Positions 26,719 through 36,106 of a DNA stretch of 64,000 nt are shown here, piece by piece. A program made the position numbers and the translations under genes. Each line of letters starts with the position of its first letter. Positions within the stretch are counted from its first letter, which is position 1. The stretch is from Planctomycetota bacterium (GTDB taxonomy: Bacteria > Planctomycetota > UBA1135), in the NCBI GenBank assembly GCA_008501825.1, contig QQUA01000002.1, forward strand, positions 168,695 through 232,694, read 5' to 3'. Under the pieces are notes generated by a model. The model saw only the letters and a program-made list of their open reading frames with translations. It made no database searches and was not told the DNA's origin.

Positions 26719-28260
26719 TCAACAGTCGATGAGATCCGCTTCTGACGCCGAGGCTTCATCGGATTCGCATTCCAATGCGATTTTCCAATTGTTTCTTAGT
26801 TTAAGGACGATCCTACCTACCACAGGCCGGAGAATGCCTCGGAATAACTGGCTTTCTTCCTCTTCAAGGTTCGGCTGTAGGCCAAAATACAGACGCCCAT
26901 CCAACTTCACCAAGCGCAATCCACCTGCCGGCAGCCCGGAAACTTGAAACAAGTCCCTACCTCCCTTCCCGAAAGTTGCGTCGCGAAAAATCAAGCCATA
27001 GGAGACTTTCTCCAGATTATTGATCCTGCGAATACAAAGACCGCGCAATCGTTGAGGAGGAAGCTTGGGACTTAAACCACCATAATCACAAGTAACTTCT
27101 TTTGGTTTCTCCATGGAACCAAGAATGTCGGGAGGGTGAGTTTCCATCACCCGAAGGTCAAACTTTAGCGGACTTGATTTCTTGCCAACGGAAATCGGAA
27201 AATTGTCTCCCTCGATCAAACATTGTTGATACCCTTTTTCAACTAATTTTCCGTGCATACGAAGCCCATCGCATAGAGAAACCAATAATACTTGATTGCC
27301 CTCACAATAAATTCTGAAGGCATCTCGGGAAATGGAATGACTCAAGGCTACATTCTCGGGATCTAAATTGGAGCTTCTTGACGGCCAATATCTTAGAATC
27401 AATCGATTCCTAGGAAATTCCTTACTTTCAATAAGGCGGCCACAATTCAACTCACTTGAAAACCAAAGCCTTATCCTCTTCAGGTCACCTTCGGGATTGA
27501 AAAAATCTACCTTAGCATGTATGCTCTCCGAGGGCTCCTCATTACTTTCCACGATTCCAACGAATGGAGAAGCGACTTTACAAATCATTGACTTTGTCAT
27601 TACATAGGGAGGTTCTGCAACTTGATTCATCACAAAAATATTATCTGAACCTCGACTATTAATATTTTGATTCTTTGTGATCGGTCGAGAACGATCCTCA
27701 ACATCGACAGAGGCTTGCCCAGATGGTACAGAATATCCAAAAATCCGGCCGGGCTTTTTAATTTCCCGCGCCCAAATTTTGATTTCTCCGAATAATCTTT
27801 CACCGGCTTTCTCCGCAATAATCGAGAACCGTTTCCACTCCATCCTTCCCTGACTCAAGCGAATGCCCGAGATCCAAATTGGTCGCTTTATTGAAAATCC
27901 ATCAGGAGGCTCGATCAGAACATCGCAATCATATTCCTCCATGCCCTCAGCCCGAATCCCGATGGAAGGTGCGCAATACCCCCCTTCAACGACCATCTGC
28001 CCCGGATTCCATTTCACCTCAAGTTTCGGAGCTGATTCATTGGTGAAACTCACTTCTTCATCCCAAGCCTCCTCTTCTGAACCACCTCCTTCAAACCCTT
28101 CAACGGAAGCGGGAGACGGCAGTTCTCCGGTGTCCTCAAATTCCTGTCCAAGCTTCCAAGTTTGCAGTCCCTGAGCCACCCTCCCACATTCAGGACAATA
28201 CCGGCAACTCTCGGACAGGATGCACTTACAGGCGGGACAAGAAATTATGGGTTTTTCCAT
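26719..28260 (-). CDS. Zinc-ribbon protein with FHA-like region, unknown function
   Basis: A 513-residue protein I cannot assign. It starts with a Cys-rich zinc ribbon (CPACKCILSESCRYCPECG), then an acidic linker (residues about 40-75) and beta-rich sequence. Near residues 285-370 the run ALSHSISRDAFRIYCEGNQ, followed by LLVSLCDGLRMHGKL, looks like a diverged FHA (phosphothreonine-binding) domain with the Ser-Arg pair retained. A second similar half-pattern may lie near 400-460 (LIFRDATFGKGGRDLFQVSG, LVKLDGRLYFGLQP). ATG 28260 is preferred over GTG 28269 because AGGTG lies six bases before it. Last gene of the operon, 32 bases after the kinase gene. I infer that it reads phosphorylation marks made by that kinase. 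Confidence 0.65.
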   Translation of the reverse strand: MEKPIISCPACKCILSESCRYCPECGRVAQGLQTWKLGQEFEDTGELPSPASVEGFEGGGSEEEAWDEEVSFTNESAPKLEVKWNPGQMVVEGGYCAPSIGIRAEGMEEYDCDVLIEPPDGFSIKRPIWISGIRLSQGRMEWKRFSIIAEKAGERLFGEIKIWAREIKKPGRIFGYSVPSGQASVDVEDRSRPITKNQNINSRGSDNIFVMNQVAEPPYVMTKSMICKVASPFVGIVESNEEPSESIHAKVDFFNPEGDLKRIRLWFSSELNCGRLIESKEFPRNRLILRYWPSRSSNLDPENVALSHSISRDAFRIYCEGNQVLLVSLCDGLRMHGKLVEKGYQQCLIEGDNFPISVGKKSSPLKFDLRVMETHPPDILGSMEKPKEVTCDYGGLSPKLPPQRLRGLCIRRINNLEKVSYGLIFRDATFGKGGRDLFQVSGLPAGGLRLVKLDGRLYFGLQPNLEEEESQLFRGILRPVVGRIVLKLRNNWKIALECESDEASASEADLIDC

Positions 28261-28292
28261 CGATTGCACCTATTCTTATCCAATTCAAGCAT

Positions 28293-31200
28293 TTAGTTGG
28301 CCAGAGGGATCAAAAGTGGGATTGAACTGACTAATTCTGGCCTCCAAGGGACCGAATGAAACTTTTGACTAGCAAGCTCATTCCGGTTGGAAGTCGAGTC
28401 CTCCATCAAAGAAATTTCGCAAATCTGGCCCTTTGGAATAAAGCTGAGCTCAAAGGCATACGTATTGGGAAGTTCCTGGCTAGGATTTCCCTGAATAATG
28501 ACTCCATTATCGAATTTTCCTTCGCCATCATCAGCTCGAAACACTATCTTCTCCAATTCAAAAGCTCCTTCAAATAGCTCTTTTGGTAGGTAGAAGGTTG
28601 CTTTATCCCTGTCCTCAACCTGCAACTGAAAGGGAAGTAGATATGAACCATCTTCTTTGACTTTGTACGAAAAGTCGCTCAGGTGCCGCTGAAACAAGGA
28701 TTCTCTCAAAGTAAAGGCGATGTTTCGCAATCCTTGATAAACCTCTTTCTCCACTTTTAAATCTGCCTCGAGATCAGTCGAAAAATTCCAAAAAATCTGC
28801 CAAAGGACTGCTTCCGGTTGTTGAAAGGCGATCTTATGTCGTTCAATCGCGAGAGCCAAGCTGGATCGCGCCCACGCAAAAGATGGAATTCCTTCAATTT
28901 CCTCTACAAATTGGTTGGCCGCCACCAGATCTCCAACCTGAAAATCTCTTACACCGAATAACATTTTCTCGATCTGCCGCTCTTGGTACTTGAGCATGGC
29001 AAAACCACTCCCCACAATCAAGACAGTTATAAATATCAAGGCAAAGAACAATCTCTTAAATCTGCGTTGCCTAGAAATCTTCTTATAGGCAACCCATCGA
29101 CGATTCTCAAGATCCTCAATGCGCGCAGAATCGAGCCCCAGCTTTCTCAGTTCTTGAATGTTCTGGTCGAAACCTTCAAAATCTCTCAACTCCAACGTTG
29201 AGACAACGTTCCTTTCCAAGATAGTGACCCGCTCCTTCAAACTTAATCGATATCTTTCTTCCGCAGCCCGAACTTTTTTCCTCTCTTCATCAGTCAAGGC
29301 CCGGGCCAAGGCCTTAGTTTTCCAAAGAGCGAATCGTTCTTTATTCATATCCTTAACGGCTCTATCTAATTGCCCTAAGGCCAGTTTTAATTCGGCTTTG
29401 CGCCTCCTTGCTGGGAATTCACGCCTTAGGAGTTTTAGCTGTTTGTGCCCTGGATAATCATTAGCAAGCCCATCAATCTCCCCCAGGGCAACGTCCCAGC
29501 ATTGATTCTTTTCATGATCCCTTACGCGCTTAATACAGAGCTGAATCTCTACCGAAGCCTTTTCACAATCCTCAAGGCAATCCTTCAGAATCTGCCTCTT
29601 AGGAGCCAACCTCAATGCACGCTTCAATAATTTAATCGCCTTGTCTAGATTTCCGCATTCCTTTTGTATTAAGGCCTGCTTGAACCAAATGCTGGAGGTT
29701 TCCCAATCGTCAATGTTGATCCCGCAAGCGTCACAATGCGGCTGCCCTACTCGAATCTCTTTTTTGCATTTCTCATCGGGACAAAAACGAACTTGAGCCT
29801 TTCCACAGCCTACGCAATGTCGCTGTCCTTCTTCAATGGGTCTTTTACACTCCCCGCATACATTTGTCCTGGTTAGCACTTGCGGATTGGAGGAACCTCG
29901 ATCACTCTTCCAAATTTTTTCCATTTCCAAACCAACCTGCTCAGCAGATTGAAAGCGCGAATTTGGACTGTTTTGGAGACATGTTTCAACGACCTTTGCC
30001 CATCTCGAGGATAAGTTCTCCATCAAGTCCGGCTCAGGGTCCTTTCCAGTCAATGCAAAGCAAAGAAGTGCACCCAAGCCATAGATATCGGAAAAATGCC
30101 CTGGAACCTTCCAGTTTTCTTCACGCTGCTCAGGACTAAAGTATCCATGGAGGCAATCAGGCATTTTAGAGAATTGCTCTATCAAACCAAAGTCCATCAA
30201 CTTCACGCTCATATCCTGCCCAATTACCACATTCTCAGGTTTCAAATTCCTGTGAAAAGCACCTTTGGCGTGAGCCTCCTTCAAACATAGGCATAATTCG
30301 CGCGCCAGATGATAAAAATCATGGTCATTCAAGCCGTTTCTTTTTCCACGAGTATATTCTCTAAGATTTTTACCCGGAAGAAACGGCATGACCAGCGTCA
30401 ACCACCCTTCCTCTTCACGCCAATCTTGATCGATAATTCTACGCACACCGACAGTTTCCAGGCTAACAATCGCCGGCCACTCCCAACGATTCCTAGTGAA
30501 ATCCAGAAAGTACTGGTTTTTAGCACTCAATTCAATTCGCTTAACTACCACCTCTCGCAGATTATGCTTTAGATCTACAGCATGGCAACTAACACCGTAA
30601 GAAGTTCCACTTAAATCAGCTTTGAAGTCGAATCGACCCGCTAATGAGCCAAACCTCTCCAGGTTAATCTCATCGGATGCACTACTGCTACCAGAGCGCG
30701 GGTCAATTCCTAGCTTATCCCGATTCTTCACTTTTTCGACGTGATTAATCATATCTCGGACACTGGAAAACCTATCCGGCTGCTTCTTTTCCATGCACTT
30801 TGAAATAATGTCCCTCCATTTCTGTGGCAACTCCATTCCATGAGTTCCAGGGTCCCTGCCCGTCAGTGCAAAGAAAAAAGTAGCGCCCAAACAAAATATG
30901 TCGGTACGGTTGTCGATTTCTCCACCTTCCTCCTTTTGCTCAGGAGCCATGTAAGCCGGAGTTCCCGGATGTTCATTTTCCTTAGTCAAGCGATCATCAT
31001 TTGGAACTAGGGCAAGGCCGAAGTCACACAATTTCGGTGTACCGCCAGCATCAAACAGAATATTTTCCGGCTTAATGTCTTTATGAATGAATCCCTTATC
31101 GTGCACAGCGATGAGAGCGGAAAGAGTTTGCTTCATCAAACTCTCGAATCCCGGAATTCTCTCCGAATAGATTCCATTTCGTTGCACCTCTTCCCTCAGG

Positions 31201-31697
31201 TTTCCCCCGGAATAATAGGGCATAACGTAGTACTGCCCATACTTTGGGCATTTTCCTCCAGAGTGGATTTCGCCAATGTTCGTATGTTGAATCAAAATCA
31301 TTGGATCCTGTTCTCTTTCAAATCTTCGAGTGCTTCGATCACATTTCGGACGTTGATTCAATTTTAGGCAAAGAAGCCTATTTTTGTACTTTCGCTCCCT
31401 CACCAAGTACACAATTCCCATCCCGCCTTTCTTCAACTGCCGCACGACCTCAAATTGTCCGTTGACAACATCTCCGACGCCTGGAAATAGAAACAACTCG
31501 TCTTCAGAATCGAACTTTGTCGCTCCCTCAAAATCATTATCATTTCCATTGGCATGGTTATCGGAGTCAGCAATTTGGTCATCGCAAGGATCCGATTCTG
31601 AATTTTCAGATGTGCCCTCAAGGTCTTCAGCTCCCTTGCTAGAATCCTCAGATCCACGAGATTCGAATTCAAACTCTTCCATTTCTTCAGACAACAT
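28293..31697 (-). CDS. Membrane Ser/Thr kinase-pseudokinase tandem with zinc ribbons and TPR-like repeats
   Basis: A 1134-residue protein. After an acidic N-terminus, kinase domain 1 (about 78-325) has an intact glycine loop (LKKGGMGIVYLV), Lys112, HKDIKPEN with Asp207, and DFG at 225-227, so it should be active. Domain 2 (about 350-595) keeps Lys386 and DFG at 502-504, but its catalytic loop reads HRNLKPEN with Asn484 in place of the essential Asp, and its glycine loop is degenerate; it is probably a pseudokinase. Residues 614-658 hold two zinc ribbons, 665-865 helical/TPR-like and coiled sequence (ALIQKECGNLDKAIKLLKRA), and 881-901 one membrane helix. The last 230 residues are therefore probably extracytoplasmic. 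It lies eight bases after the lipoprotein gene. Confidence 0.88.
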   Translation of the reverse strand: MLSEEMEEFEFESRGSEDSSKGAEDLEGTSENSESDPCDDQIADSDNHANGNDNDFEGATKFDSEDELFLFPGVGDVVNGQFEVVRQLKKGGMGIVYLVRERKYKNRLLCLKLNQRPKCDRSTRRFEREQDPMILIQHTNIGEIHSGGKCPKYGQYYVMPYYSGGNLREEVQRNGIYSERIPGFESLMKQTLSALIAVHDKGFIHKDIKPENILFDAGGTPKLCDFGLALVPNDDRLTKENEHPGTPAYMAPEQKEEGGEIDNRTDIFCLGATFFFALTGRDPGTHGMELPQKWRDIISKCMEKKQPDRFSSVRDMINHVEKVKNRDKLGIDPRSGSSSASDEINLERFGSLAGRFDFKADLSGTSYGVSCHAVDLKHNLREVVVKRIELSAKNQYFLDFTRNRWEWPAIVSLETVGVRRIIDQDWREEEGWLTLVMPFLPGKNLREYTRGKRNGLNDHDFYHLARELCLCLKEAHAKGAFHRNLKPENVVIGQDMSVKLMDFGLIEQFSKMPDCLHGYFSPEQREENWKVPGHFSDIYGLGALLCFALTGKDPEPDLMENLSSRWAKVVETCLQNSPNSRFQSAEQVGLEMEKIWKSDRGSSNPQVLTRTNVCGECKRPIEEGQRHCVGCGKAQVRFCPDEKCKKEIRVGQPHCDACGINIDDWETSSIWFKQALIQKECGNLDKAIKLLKRALRLAPKRQILKDCLEDCEKASVEIQLCIKRVRDHEKNQCWDVALGEIDGLANDYPGHKQLKLLRREFPARRRKAELKLALGQLDRAVKDMNKERFALWKTKALARALTDEERKKVRAAEERYRLSLKERVTILERNVVSTLELRDFEGFDQNIQELRKLGLDSARIEDLENRRWVAYKKISRQRRFKRLFFALIFITVLIVGSGFAMLKYQERQIEKMLFGVRDFQVGDLVAANQFVEEIEGIPSFAWARSSLALAIERHKIAFQQPEAVLWQIFWNFSTDLEADLKVEKEVYQGLRNIAFTLRESLFQRHLSDFSYKVKEDGSYLLPFQLQVEDRDKATFYLPKELFEGAFELEKIVFRADDGEGKFDNGVIIQGNPSQELPNTYAFELSFIPKGQICEISLMEDSTSNRNELASQKFHSVPWRPELVSSIPLLIPLAN

Positions 31698-31705
31698 GAG
31701 TCTAA

Positions 31706-33793
31706 TTACTCCTCACCCTTATCCATGAAGACTTCGCTCTTAACTTCGATCACAGGCCTCCAGGTTTTGGGAATCCACTTAAAGCTGCTTCTCGGCCCAG
31801 ACACCCTCCTTCCTGCATCATGATCGTAGATTTGGCCATGGCCACGCTCAATATCATCAAGCCATTCAAGATAGACATTCGCTGGATGCATCTCCAATGA
31901 TTTATTTGCTCCTTGATTTCGGATAAGTTCGAAATCAGCACTTTTGGCCAGACGAGCACCTAAAGTTTCAGCCAAATCTTTGGCGGTCAAATGATCCAGA
32001 ACTTGATCATAGCGATCTCGAGAAATGCCAGATAATTGCCTGATAAATATGACCCCCTCATTATTCCAACCCTGTATGTCGTCAAAAGTCAATCCTCGGT
32101 TTCCAACGTAAATTTTCGAAGACGGACCATCGAAACGAATCATCGGATATTGAAACGTTCCACCAATCTGAAGGAGTAATTGCTTCGGCCAAGGGTTGTC
32201 CTTGGAAGCATTGCCGCTCCATTTCACTCCCCGGGAACTAGAGGATAATTGACCTGAGATGGACAACAGAACCTCTTGAAGGTAAATCCAATCACGTAAA
32301 TCTTCTAAGCAACCCAAGTTGTATGAAACGGCCTCTCTTTCCATCCATTCGATCGATTGCCCCTTTGGGGGGCGCCACGAAGCTACTGAAGGGCTAGGAA
32401 ATTCAAAATGAACTTCCTCCGAAACAAATTTCAAGATCAAGTCAGAGGTCAGTTGTAGAACTCGTTTTCCACTAGATGTCCCCTTCAGAGCCTCAAGGCA
32501 AAGGGAAATAAACTCCTCCCTGTCATGGCATGCAATAGTATTCCTCCAGGACTCCATTAGCTCAATCGCAATTGGTTGCCAAAGCCCATCAAGAATCCGC
32601 TCAACCCCCTCCACCGACAATAGTTTCGATCGCAATATGTGGTTCAATTCACCAATCGGTTTTTGCAAGATTTCCTCAATAGTAGCCTGCCCGTGCACAG
32701 CAACCACCAACTTAATCACTTGTGAAGGCCCGGCTTCAGGGAGAAGCTTGAATTTGAACTCATTTTCCTGATGTCTCAGTAAAGAGGCATTCATCAACCT
32801 CAGTTTCCCTCGCCCATTTCCTCGCTCGTCTACTCCTATCGTCACCGTTCTTTCTTCCTGAATCCTTTGAATTGACTTCACCGACGGGCTTAGATTGCAC
32901 TGAAAATCGTAATCTCCAGCACTCAAAGATCCTGGAATGGTCCAGACACCGTCACCGGTTTCCACCGCCTCATAACCCTGCCCTCCTTTCATAAGAGAAA
33001 GTGAAGTGATTTCAGGCTTTGAGCGGTTGAAGGTTTTCCTCACGTGAACTAGCTTCGCAAAAAGCCCAAACTGCAGTTCAAATTCCATAGGACCGTCTTC
33101 AAATTCAACTCCAAGTGGAAGCTTCCTGAGCCAATCATCGCAAATGCGCCATGGAGTCGATTTCATCCCATCCCGAATGATTCGATATCGGAAGTTGGAA
33201 GTCGCCTGCCTGCGTAGCCAATTACTTCCATCTTCCTCTGATATTCTCAACGACCACCCGATTCCCTCGGTGAATTCGAGTTTAATTTGAGCCTGAAAGT
33301 CCCGGACAAAGGCTGCGAAAAAGGAATCTGCCATCGAAATGTCCCTGCCTTTCGCATTCTTCAACCAAATCATCCAATTACTCCAATGGCGATTGGTTTC
33401 CCTCCAACTCGAAGGAAACTTCGTCATTTCGGAATTGTGAGGAAGGGGAACCTTGAAGGTAAATTCTCGGCTCTGGTCAAATAACAAGGCATGAACATCG
33501 ATTTCATTTCGAATTCGGTGCATCACCGCCTGAAACTTTGAGCCATTAATATCAGGTTGCTTAATCAAATCCTCATAAGCATTTTCCAATGGAATAACAA
33601 TTCCCCTGATTTCCGAATTAGGTTCAGTTTTATCCTCTAACTCTTCCTGTATTTCCGCAGAGCCACAGCTCCAAATCGACAAGACAAAACAGAATGATAA
33701 AAGAAACCATAGGAAAGGCCTCGATTCCTGTCCATTAAAACAACAGTGAACTGCTGGAAAAGAAACCGAAGATCTTATCGAATGCTTTACCAT
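31706..33793 (-). CDS. Large lipoprotein of unknown function
   Basis: A 695-residue protein without a family I recognise. The N-terminus has a basic stretch, a membrane segment (FLWFLLSFCFVLSIWSC) and a plausible lipobox ending at Cys43, so it should be tethered on the outer face of a membrane. The mature part mixes beta-rich segments, including an Ig-like or PEGA-like strand run (GDGVWTIPGSLSAGDYDFQC), with long helical stretches (RKPIGEL-type and ILDGLWQPIAIELMESWRN). A region near 555-600 (LLLQIGGTFQYPMIRFDG, SKIYVGNRGLTFDDI) could be another sandwich domain. It sits between the SPFH gene (25 bases) and the kinase gene (8 bases), which suggests a sensor or envelope partner for the kinase. 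Confidence 0.7.
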   Translation of the reverse strand: MVKHSIRSSVSFPAVHCCFNGQESRPFLWFLLSFCFVLSIWSCGSAEIQEELEDKTEPNSEIRGIVIPLENAYEDLIKQPDINGSKFQAVMHRIRNEIDVHALLFDQSREFTFKVPLPHNSEMTKFPSSWRETNRHWSNWMIWLKNAKGRDISMADSFFAAFVRDFQAQIKLEFTEGIGWSLRISEEDGSNWLRRQATSNFRYRIIRDGMKSTPWRICDDWLRKLPLGVEFEDGPMEFELQFGLFAKLVHVRKTFNRSKPEITSLSLMKGGQGYEAVETGDGVWTIPGSLSAGDYDFQCNLSPSVKSIQRIQEERTVTIGVDERGNGRGKLRLMNASLLRHQENEFKFKLLPEAGPSQVIKLVVAVHGQATIEEILQKPIGELNHILRSKLLSVEGVERILDGLWQPIAIELMESWRNTIACHDREEFISLCLEALKGTSSGKRVLQLTSDLILKFVSEEVHFEFPSPSVASWRPPKGQSIEWMEREAVSYNLGCLEDLRDWIYLQEVLLSISGQLSSSSRGVKWSGNASKDNPWPKQLLLQIGGTFQYPMIRFDGPSSKIYVGNRGLTFDDIQGWNNEGVIFIRQLSGISRDRYDQVLDHLTAKDLAETLGARLAKSADFELIRNQGANKSLEMHPANVYLEWLDDIERGHGQIYDHDAGRRVSGPRSSFKWIPKTWRPVIEVKSEVFMDKGEE

Positions 33794-33818
33794 TTCTCCC
33801 CCTCCTGTCTTCTACCGA

Positions 33819-35183
33819 TTAATTCTCCAGCCGATTTCGTATTACGCTGAGTAACTCTTTCCGTTGAGATTCCGACGCTTCCATCATTTTTCGGTACATC
33901 GCATCGATAAGTTCTTCTCGGTCTTTTGCCCCATCGCTTCGAAACTTCTCCCTCAACGCTCTTGCCATGTGCTTATCAGAGGAGGCCAGGACGATCAAAG
34001 CCAGCTCCGGATCCCAATCCACGAATGCTTGCAAATGTAGGCGCTTAATTCTTGCTTTTGTTTCCAATATATCGAGAATACCGGCGACCTGAGCCTTGGA
34101 TGCCTCTTTTCGCCGCTGAATGTCCAACTCCATCATTTGACGTGAAAGATCAATTTCGCCATCCATTTCGGATTTACGCTTCATCTGATTTTGATTGAAT
34201 TCGGCCATATCCTCTTGTCGTTTCAACTCCTTTTGTTCTGCTTCGGATAGTCCTCGCTCTATTTCAATTGAAGCTTCTTTCCTTATTTTGTCAAGCTCTC
34301 GTTTGGTTTGTTCCAAGAGAATGCATCGTGCTTCAGGGATTCCGATTTTTTCCAAAACTAACCCAGCTCCTTGAAGTGGCTCTCCAAGTGCCTCTCTCAA
34401 TTCTTCCAAGAAAGCGTGAATCCATTCCTTTTCCGAATTTAACAGGGATTCAACAGGGAATTGGGATGCAACTCGGCGCAATGCTCCTTTGACCTCGGGA
34501 CGCAAATATTGAGCTAGATCCGAAATCAAATAACCGTTGGCCCGACCTTCATGGCCAAACGTTTCAACTCCTGCATCGAAATCTGATCCCATGTTGGAAT
34601 TTTGCACTCTGGTTGGCGCCGCAGAAACTTTCATCACGTTTTGCATGAACTTCATGGGATCGTTCAGTGATAGATAGGTATGAATTTCGACCTGAACTTC
34701 ATGCTGGTCCTTGGTAAGCGCTTTAACCTGAGGGACGGTCACTTTCGTCCTCCCATCCTGGATCATCAAAACTTCGACGAAATGGACTTCAGGTTCACCG
34801 GCGGAAATCATCAGCCGGTCTTTTTCGGTCGGAGTCCACCCGGGCTCAAGTTTCCGCTCCAAAGCTCCATTAATCATGAGCAAACCTTGCGATCCCTCTT
34901 CCACCACAACTCCACCAGACAGCGCGCCTTTGATCCCGTCCACGCTGATCCGACGGGCAAATTCACCGGGGCGTCGTCCCCACCGTATCAGAAGGTAAGT
35001 GGGCTCTAGCTTCATCAAGGAGGTTCCACATGAGCCACAGTGGCGATCCTCCGCCTTTAAAGGATTATTGCAGCGCCGGCAGATCCTCAACATATGCTTA
35101 AGCGATTCACCACAATGGGAGCAGTAATTTGCTTGACCTGCAAGATCGCTCCTGCAGCTTGGACAATGGCGGAATGGATTCAT
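33819..35183 (-). CDS. SPFH/band 7-like protein with N-terminal double zinc ribbon
   Basis: A 454-residue protein. Residues 7-24 and 35-52 are two zinc ribbons with the same spacing, C-x2-C-x10-C-x2-C. Residues about 60-290 resemble an SPFH/band 7 domain of the kind found in virion-core-like YdjL proteins (LERKLEPGWTPTEKDRLMIS, VPQVKALTKDQHEVQVEIHT, YLRPEVKGALRRVASQ, GAGLVLEKIGIPEA). Residues about 295-400 are a strongly charged coiled coil (ELKRQEDMAEFNQNQMKRKS). SPFH proteins form ring or scaffold assemblies at membranes. No membrane helix is visible. In-frame starts exist at 35228 (ATG) and 35255 (TTG); I chose 35183, just before the first ribbon. Confidence 0.75.
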   Translation of the reverse strand: MNPFRHCPSCRSDLAGQANYCSHCGESLKHMLRICRRCNNPLKAEDRHCGSCGTSLMKLEPTYLLIRWGRRPGEFARRISVDGIKGALSGGVVVEEGSQGLLMINGALERKLEPGWTPTEKDRLMISAGEPEVHFVEVLMIQDGRTKVTVPQVKALTKDQHEVQVEIHTYLSLNDPMKFMQNVMKVSAAPTRVQNSNMGSDFDAGVETFGHEGRANGYLISDLAQYLRPEVKGALRRVASQFPVESLLNSEKEWIHAFLEELREALGEPLQGAGLVLEKIGIPEARCILLEQTKRELDKIRKEASIEIERGLSEAEQKELKRQEDMAEFNQNQMKRKSEMDGEIDLSRQMMELDIQRRKEASKAQVAGILDILETKARIKRLHLQAFVDWDPELALIVLASSDKHMARALREKFRSDGAKDREELIDAMYRKMMEASESQRKELLSVIRNRLEN

Positions 35184-35208
35184 CACGGCAACACCTCGGG
35201 TATGAGAA

Positions 35209-36006
35209 TCATCGGGAAAGGTTTTCATCGGATTGATCACTCCATTCGAAGTCAATGGAATCCAGGCATCGACTTAGACTACGCTGCTGTTCCATGGCTT
35301 TTTCAAGTAGGGGCAAACCCAAAAGCCCTTTCTCGGGTTTAAAGGAAAGAAATGTGTTGATTCTGGAAACAAGTTCGCCAGCTTCTTTTAATAAAACCCA
35401 TTCATCCGGATTTCTCTGGGAGCTCCGGTATTTCCAATTTCCGCGCATTTCATTTTCGATAGACTGGCCCAAGGCAGGAACTTTCACCTTCCAATCGCGA
35501 ACTGTCGAGGCAAGAATGGCGACGTTTGAAGATATTTCCATCATTTGACTAGCAGAGGGAAGGACTCGCAATGAAGACCTCCATTGCTCCAATCTACCCA
35601 GCCCCGCCTCCAAGTCCAACCCGACCCTAACCAACTCCCGCCGGGATGGGCGAAGCCCGGCCTGGACTGCCCAATGACCATCGGCCACTTCTAAGTTCTC
35701 CTCTGCTTTCCATTTTGTGAACAGGCGACGTTCCTGGCCAAACAAAAGGGCCAGTCCCAGCAAACTTCCAGCCAAGAAGGTCGCCGACAGTATGGAATTG
35801 ACTATCCAGCCCGGTGCAGGATTTGTTTCCGCAGGAACCCCCTCTACAAGGATCAGCCCGAGGCGGTTGTCCGAACTTGGGGATTCTCCTCCCCTTCCGG
35901 CGAGGGCAGGAGGCCCCCCCTCACCCCCCCCACTCAGGCTTGCGGGCAGGGGAAACAGCCCGAGAGCCACGAGCAGCGATGCAAAGGAACTCTGGATGCG
36001 ATTCAT
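35209..36006 (-). CDS. Membrane protein with signal peptide and cytoplasmic helical domain
   Basis: A 265-residue protein of unknown family. The ATG at 36006 gives a signal peptide (MNRIQSSFASLLVALGLFPL), a low-complexity Gly/Pro linker, a membrane helix near residues 66-90 (ILSATFLAGSLLGLALLFG) and about 170 mostly helical residues. The open frame extends upstream to 36174, but that part overlaps the histidine-kinase-like gene and looks unrelated. The linker is encoded by runs of seven and eight cytosines on the plus strand (35914-35931), which may be slippage-prone. It lies between the sensor-kinase-like gene and the SPFH gene. Confidence 0.65.
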   Translation of the reverse strand: MNRIQSSFASLLVALGLFPLPASLSGGGEGGPPALAGRGGESPSSDNRLGLILVEGVPAETNPAPGWIVNSILSATFLAGSLLGLALLFGQERRLFTKWKAEENLEVADGHWAVQAGLRPSRRELVRVGLDLEAGLGRLEQWRSSLRVLPSASQMMEISSNVAILASTVRDWKVKVPALGQSIENEMRGNWKYRSSQRNPDEWVLLKEAGELVSRINTFLSFKPEKGLLGLPLLEKAMEQQRSLSRCLDSIDFEWSDQSDENLSR

Positions 36007-36106
36007 GCCTAGACAAAAGCAAAGACTGTGCCAAGAAGGAATAGGGGTTCGAAGCCGATTTCTGATAGATTTTTCCAACATTTTCCCCGAGAGTGTGAGG
36101 TGGAGC

